64,000 bases of DNA, from the NCBI GenBank assembly GCA_039654915.1, contig CM077594.1, positions 88,178,893 through 88,242,892 of the forward strand, written 5' to 3'. Source of the stretch: Aquilaria yunnanensis. Lineage: Eukaryota > Streptophyta > Magnoliopsida > Malvales > Thymelaeaceae. The notes under the pieces were generated by a model. It was not told where the DNA came from, did not search any database, and was given only the letters and a program-made list of their open reading frames with translations. The position numbers were made by a program, and so were the translations under genes. This document shows positions 24,134-35,051 of this stretch, piece by piece; the first letter of the stretch is position 1, and each line of letters begins with the position of its first letter.

Positions 24134-27100
24134 TAAACAAATCTATGCGATTGACTTTCAATCGCATGATGTGATTGAATTTCCGTTGCTTCTTGCGACT
24201 AATATCAGTAGTCGCTTAATTTAATGCGTGTCAGAAGAGGCAAGACTACTAGTGTCAGTTGTCATGTTCAATCGCAACTCAGTCATACATGTTCAAGCGA
24301 CTATTATTCATGTTCAATCGCACAATACAACTGACTGTGACTGTTTCTTCAGTCGCTAATGCTTTGCCATCTTGTAGATAATTTAGATGAATAATTATTA
24401 TATATAGAAAAATTTAGCTTGCTATTAATAATCTAAAACAAACTTGACCTTAATTTGCCTAATTACTTAATGGTTTTTAATTCATTTTATAAGAATTTAA
24501 TATTCACTTTCTTTTTCCTATATTCAAGAGGTTTGATTTTTATTTATTAGGAAGTGAAACACGTACAATAGGAGAAAAAATTGCTACAATTGACAATTTT
24601 ATAATCAATTATAAACTCATTTTTATAATTATTTAAGAATGTTAGATAAGCACAAAAGGAAAAAAAATTAATCTCATAAAAAAATTTCAAATTATTGTGT
24701 AGATTATTGGTTGTTTCTTTAATGAGCAATAACAGTCCAGCTCCTTGGAGCCCTCTCATGGTAGAACTTCAACTATGTCCTTCATGTTCACTCTTCTTCT
24801 ATTAGTGTAGTGTCCTAAATTAAGCAAATGTTATATTTCCATATGTTAAGGGGCTTCTGTGTCCCAATTTGTAAAATTTGAAAGTTGAGTGGTACCAAAT
24901 TATAGTTATGAAAGCTATGTGTGTGAGTCATAAAGTTTAAGGGTGAAATATAAATTTAGGCCAATATAAATGTGCAGATGAGTTGAACTTTTATCTTTCA
25001 TTCCTTTTGCCATCTTTCTTATATACTAAAAAATAATAATAATAAACTAACATGATGACCGGCTGAACGCATTTGGAAAACTATCAACACTCAGTATTAG
25101 AGTTTTTAAAATATTATTCTACTCTAATGATTGAGAAAGCAATAAAGAAGAAGATGAAAGAGACAGAGAGAGCAGATCTGTAACTTTGTGGGAAGGTAAA
25201 AGAGAGTCTATTTATATTTAGAGTTTGTAATTTAATATTTTAGGTAAAATACATAATCCTTATTTTATGAATAAAATTTCATTTTAGTTTCATTCTTGTC
25301 ATTTTTTATTATGTCACTTAGCACTTATACAATATAAATGCAAAAGAGCAATTAACGACGGTTCACTGTAATCCAAAGACCCAAGTTCAGTTGAGTTTTA
25401 AAAACATTGTCTCCAATAAATTATCTAAAAGTCATCATAAAACCTATTCGACTGTGAAAAGAAAATAATATTTCTCACTAAACCATTGCAGATCATGCAA
25501 TTTATTTGATTGATTGTTCAAGTATCATTAAATGTTTCACTTAATATAAGCATTAGAAAAACTGTTATTTATCCACCTCAATAGGACAATTAGTGATTCG
25601 TTTACATGATCGCGGATGATCATCAATATAGCAGCTTTGGCATTTACTGTTCACTTTACTGGTGTTACCACAAAATTAAACAAAAGCTATTTCCTTTTCT
25701 ATGCTTCCTGGGAAAAATCTGGATTTAAAAAAAAAAACATTTCATTATTGTACTAAAATGATTTTTTTAATTATATTAAAAACGGTGATATGAAACTTCC
25801 TCAGATGCGCGGTGGTCCCAAGTTGTCACGTGTTTTCTCGCTTACTTTTATTTTTATCACCTAAATTGTGAAGTTCGTCCCACATCTTTAACGTAGTTGC
25901 AAATTTTTTCCCCTAAAAATCTAACGATCAATTCGGGTTTTATTTTTTGTGGATTTTTTAAGTTCAATTTACCTATTTTTCATCTTGACTCAACTCTATT
26001 TTACCTTATTCCATTAATTTTAATGAACAGCTCGTGACCTTTTAAAACTCATTTATGATGATTTGTTCATATTCCTTATGATCTAAACACGAACGAAACA
26101 TCAGCCCAGTATGCATTTTAAACTAAGTATAATCAATTTACACTCAGTTCATCTTAACTTAAATCAATTGATTATAAAATAACTTATTTTTATTCTTACA
26201 TTTTTTTTATCTAGAACTAATTTTAATTAAAATTTAATATTATATAGTTACAGTAATCTATTGAAAATACATTTTTTATAATCTTACTAAATTTTTATGA
26301 ATTTTTTCTAGTTTAAAGCCTTAAAAGTAAAAATTAATAAAAATTTAATAACATCATAAAAACTTAATTTTAAGTAAATTATTATATTTATATAATATTA
26401 AATTTCAAATAAAATTAATTTTAGATAAAAAAAACATACAAATAAAAATAAATTAATTGATTTAGGTTAAAACAAATTGGCTCAATACTTGAGTCGGTTC
26501 AGTTCATTTTCAGCTACCTACATCTATACTTTGTTATTTATCAACCTCAAACTTTTAATTGGTGCTTGGGCTGCGAAACTCATAAAATATAGATGAGAAA
26601 GCCGCACCACCGACTCAACTGGCAGCAAATGTGACAATTTAGGGGCGAGAAAATTGTGCTTTTCTCACTAAAGAGAAACATAAAAAAGAAAAGGCTTAAC
26701 TATATAAATGGTCCCTCAACTTACTCAACTCGCACGAGTTAATCCATAACTCATAACTCAATAAATTTGAGCCCCTAAACTCTGTAAAATGTTATGAGTT
26801 AGTCCACCAGCTCAGAAGCCTTGATGAAAATATGTAAAAGCACCGCATTATTTATCTAAATCTGTTAGATAGGCCATCTTAGTTAAAAAGAAATCTAAAT
26901 TCACCATCACCTCCCTTAACCTCAAGTAGTCTCAGCCAACCAACAAAGTTCACCATCCTTTGTTTAATTGTTGGTGGTAGAATTTGAAGAAAACTCTACA
27001 CGATTTAGCTAATTCATCTCCTACTATCTCCTGCTCTTTTTGCATTTTCCCTCACTAGACATACTTTTTCTCACTTGGAAGTCAAGTTTTTCACCTGCTT

Positions 27101-28034
27101 TATTTCCAATAATGATCTAAATCTTTAGCCTACCTCATGTTGTTTTTCCTTAAAAAATTTTAAATTAGTCCATGCTTTGATGGTCTTTCTCTGGCAATGT
27201 TCTGAATCAGGGTTCCTTTAGGTTTTTGCATGAGTTGGAGTTTTTGGTTTTAATCTAGAGGTGGGTGATCCCAAAATTTGGTGACCAGTGACTAGTTTTG
27301 TTGTTGAATCTAGGTACTGGCATTGGTCTACGTTAGGTTCCACTAGTGGGTCGGTCTTCTATTACATGTTCCTTGCTAGTCCGCACCAAGTTCCACAGCC
27401 TTGAGAAGAAGCCCACGCCATGGTGCAAAATGCCAAAGGAACAAGAAAGAGAGAGTTGTGTCTGGGCTAAAATTGTTTGGGGTTGAACTAGGAGATAGGA
27501 AATTTGGATGTTTTTCAACTGAAAGAACCTCTTTTAACAAATTTAGAAAGATAGTGAAGGAATTTTTTAATATTTTCATTAGGGTTTTCGAGTTAATGGA
27601 GAAACCCTTTATATGTACAAAGTTCAGGGTCTTAAATTTAATGAGTTTTGAGTCACATACCGTCTCATGTGAGTTGGATAAGTTGAAGGGATATTTGTAT
27701 AGTTAGGTGAAAAGAAATGGAACCATTAATCTCCCTCCATCAAAGTTAATCTACAACCATTTGAAAGGTCTATTTACATCTTGTTCTTTATTTGAGAAAG
27801 ACTAATTCTAATGGAGAATTGATTCGGTGCTAGCTTGGGTGGAGATTTGGCCTTACCAACCAACTTCATGAATTTCTCTAGCCCTGGGGCTAATTTGGAT
27901 AAATTCATAAAATTTTGGGGTCACCACGTTATGTACCATATCCATGGATTCGTTGTTTCTTTTTGGTGATGACACTTTTTACTGTTGCATTATCGCAAAC
28001 TTACAAAAACAAATACAAAAAAGTGATTCTCAAA
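24134..28034. other. Gene-free AT-rich intergenic DNA
   Basis: No convincing gene is seen. Around 24150-24360 short motifs such as TTCAATCGCA and AGTCGCTAAT recur in both orientations. Around 26700-26820 a block beginning GGCTTAACTATATAAATGG resembles the terminal region of a repeat family, but its partner end was not found. Open frames near 27330-27700 lack any known motif. Confidence 0.4.
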
Positions 28035-28036
28035 TA

Positions 28037-28273
28037 CTTTATTTGTCCAAAATTCTTTGCATCATTGACTTTTCAGTAATTAATTTATAATTTTTTATTT
28101 TTAATATTTTAACATATAAATGAAAAACCTTTATGTGTAAATGATAAATCAAAACCTATAGTTTCTAAATATATATTTTTAAATTTTTTTGTCTAACAAA
28201 CAATAATATAAATAAATTTAAATCAAACTAGCCCAAAAAGTCAAATAGAGCAAAGAAAGTGAGACGAAGAAAG
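28037..28273. mobile_element. Divergent Stowaway-like MITE, copy A
   Basis: This copy is flanked by TA (28035-28036, 28274-28275). Its ends (CTTTATTTGTCC and GAGACGAAGAAAG) are decayed versions of CTCCCTCTGTCC and its inverse. The interior closely matches the element in the PAP gene intron at 36206-36490, sharing an ATATAAATGAAAAA(C/T)C segment and an AACAATAATATAAATAAATTT segment. Confidence 0.65.
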
Positions 28274-28275
28274 TA

Positions 28276-30395
28276 GTATATTACGGGTAATGGTTTGTGT
28301 GCAAGTTATTTATATATTTTATTTGTCCAGATGTTTAATATATAAAAAGGTTTTAGATAGACCTAAATTTCTATGTACTTGAAGCACTTTTGAGATTAAC
28401 CTATGTATACTTTTATGTTGTTCTTTTTTAATCATTGAAACTAAAATTCAAAAAAAAAAATGGAAGACTGTAAATTGGATGTTCAAAGAAAAAAAAATGA
28501 AAGATTCATTTTGAGGTCTTGTATAGTTGGATTTTAAATGATAGTAGTAAGGTAAATTAAATATTAAAAAATTTTAACAAGAAAACAACTCAATTTTTTT
28601 AGGACAACCTCAATAGGGATATGATTTTTTTTAACGAAGGAAGTACAATATTTCTAATACATATTTTCAAATGCATAAAACTTTAGAAAATGTGAAATGC
28701 GATTTTGGTTGACGGAGTTCAGTATTCTTAATACATAATTTCCTCTCTAGAGACTAAGGTTTTCTACTGACATTGAGTTGATATGAACCTTAGGAGTAGG
28801 CATAATGGGCAAACTAAGCATGGATCATGTTGTGGGCATAGTTAGGGAGGAAGGAAATCTGAGGTGAGGGAAGCTCGTGATTTAGGGCGGAGCATGACAA
28901 GCCATTTGAGCATGGATGGATCTAAATCAGAGGAACAATTTGAAGATCCAGATTTAATGAAGGTTCCATCACTACAGGTTATTGAAGCGGGAGAATGAGG
29001 AAATGAATGGGAGAAGGACTGTTTGAAGGTATGTCACCCCACTAATTTTGAGTTGGTAAGGAGGAAGATAAGAAGGAAGTGATTGAATTGAATGATGATG
29101 AAATTAAAGAAGGGTGTAGCAAATGGAGACTTAACTTGTCGAGACAATGATTGAGATTAAAGTTGTACAAGATAACATGAGGAAGTACATTCGATCACAT
29201 TGGAAACATATGCTTATGCCGATGTTTTCATTAATCCAGGGCTCCCTAGGAGGGGTTAAATCCTTTGCCTTATCAGCCCTTGTAGGTCGAGCACTTCCCT
29301 TGCCAAAAGAGGACAAAATATAAGTTAGTGTATATGCTAAGGAAAAATGTAGAAATTAAGGTAAGTTAAGGATTTACATGCCAAGTTTGTGCAAGGAAAA
29401 TTGTCCTCCCCTTCCCTTCACAAGTCCCTCGCTTTGAAAGATCAAACTAGGCCTTTTTGCCTCTGGTGCATAAGTTTAGGCTCCTACTCAGACTTGGGCA
29501 CGGGCCTGACCTCTTCAGTATCAAGGTCTATCAAGGGCAAGGAGAAGCTTGAGGTGTGGCAGGATGAGGTAAAAGGGTTGGAAGCTCAGTTGCCAATGGG
29601 GCCAATGACTCCCTAGAAAAATCCAATGAGAGATGTCCTACCACCAGTGAAGCAAACTTTATTTCTGAGCCTTAGAAAAACCCTCTCAAAGTCTTTTTCT
29701 TTTGCTTGGGATGGCGGTGGCATGACCCATGTCTTCACACAAAATGAAGATGGTCAGTGTACAAAAAAGAACAAGAAGAAGCATAATTCTTGTAACTTGG
29801 TAGTAACCTCAAGGTTCATGATCAATAAGCCCTTAGCTCCTGAAACCTATTTGGGGGGATTTTTTACCCCGATATAACTTAGGTTGGCCCAGATGAGTTT
29901 GATGTATCATAGGGCCATTCCATCAAATTGTTGATAGGAAAACGGGAACACTTTTTTGTGATTTGCGTTCACTAAAAAGTCTTCCAACCATGTAACTAGC
30001 CGCCATTAAATCCTTTCACCTATAGAATTCTTGATCAGCTAGGCCTAATGTGGAGTTCATGCATGGAAAAAGCCTATCCACCTGCATGGTTATTGTCAAA
30101 AGGGGTCGCTGAAAGCAAAGAAAAACCTGTCTTTCCAACTCCCCTAAGAATCTTTGGCAACATCAAGGGCAAAAGATAAAGTGAAAGAATGCAGATTCTG
30201 AGACAATGGTGAGAGTGTAGAAGTAAATGAAGGCCTCTAATATGGGGGCAAACCTTGCCATGTGACATGCAAGGATAAAGGCATTATGATGAATAAAAGA
30301 ATTTTAGGTGAGCTGAGAAAAAGAAAGTGGTAGTGCTTGCATGGCTATAGAACCAGGGAGGGGGGTGCATGGAGAAATGGAGGCCAGCCTAAAGC
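28276..30395. other. Unassigned region, possibly eroded transposon
   Basis: Between about 28800 and 30350 the base composition is more balanced than in the flanks, and several short open frames occur (for example 29389-29616 and 29626-29877, + strand). This suggests an old coding element such as a LINE first ORF. No motif is clear enough to name it. Confidence 0.3.
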
Positions 30396-30769
30396 TGAAC
30401 AATGGGGTAAAATCCAAATTTAGTCCCTTAACTTTAACGGTTATCCTAATATGATCCCTTAACTCAAAAAGTTACTATTAAAGTCCCTTAACTCAACTCA
30501 CATGTCCTATTTTAGTCCCTATCATCAGTTTAGGCGTTAGTTCAAATGAAAATTGCCTATGTGGCGCCCCAACAGCCACATGACATCATCTTTTATAACA
30601 ATAAGTGATAAGACTGAAAGAATAATAAATCTTAGAGTAGAATTGACATAAACAAATAGTTTTTAAGAGTGAAAAGATTGATTAATCTAAAATTTATTCT
30701 CTTCTAACCCTCTCACCGTGCACCTCTCGCTATGCCTACCCACCCACGTCGGTAACCATCTCGCCGCCC

Positions 30770-31181
30770 CTACTCCCACCACTGCTCGCATCCTCATCCA
30801 TGTCGGTCCTTGACCTCTCCTTTTCTTTATTTCTCTTGCTCGCCCATGTCCGTCCCCGTCTTGATCCCTATCCCCTATTCTCGTCTTGATTTTTTCTGCC
30901 CACCTACGCCAGTCCGCCGTTTGCATCCTCCTCCACTCTCGTCCGCTTCTCGCGTCTTCCTCTACGTTGATCCTTGCCTTATTCTCTCCTCTATTTTTCC
31001 TACCCATCCATGCCCGTTTGCCACTCACGTCTTCTTCCACGTCCATTCGCCTTTTGCGTCCTCCTCCACGCTAGTCCTTACCCTCATTTCTCCTCTATTT
31101 CTCTTGCTTGCCCACGCCCGTCTGCTGCTTACGTCCTCCTCCACTCCTGTCCACCTCTCACGTCCTCCTCCACGTCGGTCT
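30770..31181 (+). repeat. CT-rich minisatellite inside the MULE (left part)
   Basis: Irregular units of roughly 75-105 bp recur, each containing variants of ACGTCCTCCTCCACGTCGGTC followed by CCTCTATTTCTC and GCCCGTC. The array continues after the nested insertion at 32604. Confidence 0.7.
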
Positions 31182-32598
31182 TGTTAGTGTTGTGCCCAAA
31201 AGCCAATCATGAGATGATTGTATTTTTGCACATTGAGTCATGATACTTTGTTAAGGCATTAATCCAGCAATTATGTTTGTTGTTTTGTTTCTGCGTAACT
31301 TAACAAACATAATTGTAACCCTAGAATAATGATATTCTTAAACATCCCTGGTCTAGTATTATTGTGGAGCGGGTTGCAATAATACATAACGACTAGCATA
31401 TGTGGAAACTAATATGAGATATGTAGTCTACATATGGGTACAAGTTGGAGAACTTGTGTACTGGACCGACCCACCATGAGAACACTACATGGATCGTTAT
31501 ATGAGTGTCATAAGTGATTCTCATAGTGATCATGGTATATGTAGTCTTTCGACCTAAGATCATCAAGGTTCCCTACATGTGAGTCACATACTTTGATTCT
31601 TTCCTTTGTTGCTCGTAACTGAGTGAACTTGAAGGATGTCATTGGGTATGTCACATATCATGCGGAGGGATTTGTATGATCAAGATGGGATTTGTCCCTC
31701 ATATGTAACGGGAGTAATATCTTCAGGCCCCTTGATAGAGTAAGACTTAGAAAAATGCATGGGCATGCTCGGATAAGTTGATAAACGATATCAATATCAT
31801 CAGTTTAAGTTGGTCTACTCGGTAATCAAGAAACCAAAGATTGGGCTATACGAGAGTGACACATTCCATGTCTCGTGCTTAGTCTTGATATATTGGACAA
31901 AGGGACAATAGCATATATCGGTGATGATCATAAAAGTTTAGTCAAATCATCGACAATCTTGTCACTTGGGTAGCAATGATGTGTTGCTAGACACCACTCA
32001 TTGCTTATGATCATAAATGTGATTTATGATAATTGCCAACGTGGTAAGAGCCTATTGGGTCGTACACATAAAACTATTTGGATCATTAGAGTGCATGGGC
32101 TAATAATTTGGGTTTTGGTTTCACAATAATTTCGTATTAATAATGGGCCCAATAGTTGAGCCATTATTAAGCCCGAAATTAAAGCCTAATTGGATTAGGG
32201 CTTTGAAACCTATTAGGCATGGAAGTTGAGTCTCACTATAAATACAACTTCTAGTGAGAAATTCGCAGGTCTTCTTGCCCTAGCCTCCCAAAAGGACAGC
32301 CGCACTCTTCTCTTGCAATTCCTTGGAGGACGCAAGCTAGCACTGCGAGCGCAAGAGAAACGCATCTGCTGGGACGTGGTGGAAGCGTGGTGATCCCGAG
32401 AGGCTCGTGTGGATACCATAGAGAGCCTAAACACGTCAACTGTTCAGGTTTTGTAATTCGACTCTATAGTTGAGTGAGAGATCTCAACCGAAAATTAGGT
32501 ATGAAAATTTTCAAACACCGGGTTTACCCCGTTTTCACTTGGATCCTGGAGGGTTTCGGTTAAATTTCGTTGCGCTGTTTGGCTCCCAAAACCCATCA
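31182..32598 (+). mobile_element. Solo-LTR-like insertion nested in the MULE
   Basis: A 1417-bp block starts TGTTAGTGTTGTGCCC and ends CCCAAAACCCATCA, giving TG...CA ends. It is flanked by GGTCT (31177-31181) and AGTCT (32599-32603), four of five identical. Removing it would rejoin the minisatellite unit exactly. It contains a CTATAAATAC TATA-like motif near 32236 and no coding sequence, so it looks like a solo LTR left by recombination of an LTR retrotransposon. The family is not identified. Confidence 0.6.
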
Positions 32599-32603
32599 AG
32601 TCT

Positions 32604-32770
32604 CTACCCTCCCCTCTCTTCTATTTCTCCCACCCGCCCGTCCGTCGCTCACGTCCTCCTCCATGTCGGTCCCTGCCCTCCCCTCTCCTCTATTTCTCCC
32701 ATTCGCCCGTGCCCATCTTCGTCCCCATCTCGATCCCCTTTTCCTGTCCCCAATTTCCCCTCTTCCCTGT
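32604..32770 (+). repeat. CT-rich minisatellite inside the MULE (right part)
   Basis: Continuation of the same repeat units after the nested insertion, with CACGTCCTCCTCCATGTCGG and CCTCTCCTCTATTTCTCCC. Confidence 0.65.
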
Positions 32771-33263
32771 CCCAATTTCTGTCCTCCAATTTTTCCTTCC
32801 TTCAATTTTGCTCATCCTCTTGGTCCTCCGATTTCACCACATTCTTTCAATTTCACTAGTCCTCTCGTTCCTCTAATTTTGCCTCGTCGACCTTTGCCTT
32901 GCCCAGCAAACTCGGACATCGCCACCGCTACCTGCAAATCGGGGAAGATTCTGGGAAGGAGAAGAATATTGGGTTAATGTACATTTTATGTCTTTAGGAT
33001 TATATGTCTATGGCTATTCTACCCTAAGATTTATTATTCTTCCAGTCTTATCACTTATTGTCATAAAAAGGGATACCACATGGCAATTGTGGTGCCATGT
33101 AAGTAATTTCTGTCCAAACTAACGCCTAAATTGATGGTTGAGACCAGAATAAGGGATGTGAGTTAAGTTAGGAGACCTTAATAGTTACTTTTTAAGTTAA
33201 GGGAGCATTTAAGATGACCCTTAAAGTTAGGGGTATAAATTTGGATTTTACCCCTAAACAATG

Positions 33264-34890
33264 TATACAAAGATGTAATCATCTTTGGGTTGATGGGCTT
33301 TATACGTGCTAGATAGCTTTTATGTAGGCCCCAACCCCTGCTAGCCAGAAAATTTTTTGGTGGTGATGCCCATGGTCTGCACCAAAAGGGTGTTGGCAAT
33401 GACCATCACATCTTTAGCCATGGGCTTAACGCCTTATTGGGATAGTGAACTAATGGCCATCTTCTTGTGGCTAATTTGCAATCCATCTGTGAAAAAGAAA
33501 TAGAAATCACCATCAGTTGGTGTAGGGAATGATGACCAACGACTAAGTAATAGTAGGAGAAGAAGAAGAAAAAAAAAAACTAAAAACCAAATTAGAGAGG
33601 CGAAGGACGATAACTTACCTTGAGTATGAAAAATTTGAATAAATAAAGCTATGGAGGAAGAACCAACAAGCAACGAAGAACGTGGTGGTGGGAGAATAAG
33701 AGCAAAGAGAGCAAAAGGACTTTAGATGGTTTTGAAGCAAATAGTGAAGCAGTGAAAAGAGAAGGACAATGACAAAAGTATACTCATACCCCATGAGGTC
33801 TCTTCTCCTCTCATGTCTTAGTAACCAATAGCCCACAATCATGATGGTGGAGAGAAATGAATTAACAACGAAAGGCAACATGGCCCCCGACTGTCGTGAT
33901 TCTTGCATGTGTGCAAGTGTGTTGAATGCCAAATTAATTAAGCATCATTTCGAGGCCAGGAGCCATTACATCATGTATAGGCATAAAAAAAATGAAGGAG
34001 TTCATATCCCGCATTTTTAAAGGGAGGGACATATTGTTACCATGCTGAGCCTGACCCGCTTGGATTCAGTATTCGAATCTGACTCATACAGGAGGATGGT
34101 TCATGAAAAAGCCTAATTAAGAAAGAGTTCTAATCAAGGGAGGTATTTAACAAAAGAAGATTTTGAGGGTCAAGAGAATCTCCCATCAAGTACACTCATA
34201 AAGGGCTTCAATTTGACATCCATGTATATAAAATGAGACCGCCACAGACACTTTTCAAGTACACACCAGTAGACCATTCTAAATCCATAGCCACTTTACT
34301 CATTATTTGAGGAGCTAACTTGACGTTAAAGGTTTCCACGAAAATACTCTTCACAGCTTTAACGGTGTATTCGATTGCAAGTTCTCATGTCCTAGTTCAC
34401 CCGAGTTAACCATTTGGAAGTTCGGATTCAACTACTCTCCTTGATATTTGATAGTTTGACTATCAGGATACATGGAAGGTGGGAATTTCCCTAAATTTTA
34501 TTTCTTCGTTCTTAGACTTCAGCCTTACTTATTGAATATATAAATTCTTTTAAAGAATTTAAAATCTCCTCAAACAGTGAATGCGAAAAAATTTCATCAA
34601 CTGTTTCATAGAACGACTTGCATCTGAAAAGAATACAGGGGAGATTAGAAGAAAATGATGTCCTCCAATGGATGGTGGAGGGTTTATCCCCCGCTTGGGA
34701 AAAGCGCAATCTAAAATTAATTTAATCCAACGCCCAAAATAAAAAAGAATAATTTCAAACTTATTACTCATATCCTTTCCCAAGAAAATTTTATAAAAGT
34801 ATTTAGTAGATAAATTCTACTCAACAAAGGAAACGAATAAATAAAAAGCTAGCCGGGGTCATCTAGATCCCATTTCCGGCCTTGTTCTGG
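33264..34890. other. Intergenic region upstream of the PAP gene
   Basis: No supported gene. Minus-strand open frames at 33434-33932 and 34512-34783 show no known motif and have low-complexity leucine-rich stretches. Confidence 0.4.
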
Positions 34891-35051
34891 AAATTCCCCT
34901 CCCCTCCCCTGCCCTCCCAGTTTTAAACTTCTTATTTCCCCTAACCTTAAGCGCAGGCATCCGCTGATCCTATGAAGCCCTGATCAATCTCAGTTTCAAT
35001 CTTCACCCTCCGAATCGCAACATCAAAAGAATCGAGACAGGGACGATCCAT
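34891..35051 (+). promoter_or_regulatory. Probable core promoter/5'UTR of the PAP gene
   Basis: A pyrimidine-rich tract (CCCCTCCCCTCCCCTGCCC at about 34898) and a GC-richer leader lie just before the ATG at 35052. No clear TATA box is seen. The assignment rests on position and composition. Confidence 0.35.

Larger units (their letters stand above)
30405..33254. mobile_element. Mutator-like element with long TIRs
   Basis: The ends form long imperfect inverted repeats of roughly 250 bp (about 30405-30660 and 33000-33254). They open with GGGTAAAATCCAAATTTA on one side and its complement on the other. Flanking 9-bp words are TGAACAATG (30396-30404) and TAAACAATG (33255-33263), eight of nine identical, as expected for a MULE. 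No transposase is found. The interior is a CT-rich minisatellite plus a 1.4-kb nested insertion, so the element is non-autonomous. Long open frames in the CT-rich parts are repeat artefacts. Confidence 0.85.

Noticed and set aside
29389..29877. Two consecutive plus-strand open frames that might be a gene
   Set aside because: No recognisable domain, and surrounding sequence is full of stops. Left as unassigned.
30810..31243. Overlapping plus-strand open frames of 60-125 codons
   Set aside because: They come from a CT-rich minisatellite that is open in several frames at once (Ser/Leu/Pro-rich). No motif or splice context.
32470..32977. Plus-strand open frames of about 130 codons
   Set aside because: Same CT-rich array plus solo-LTR edge; open by composition.
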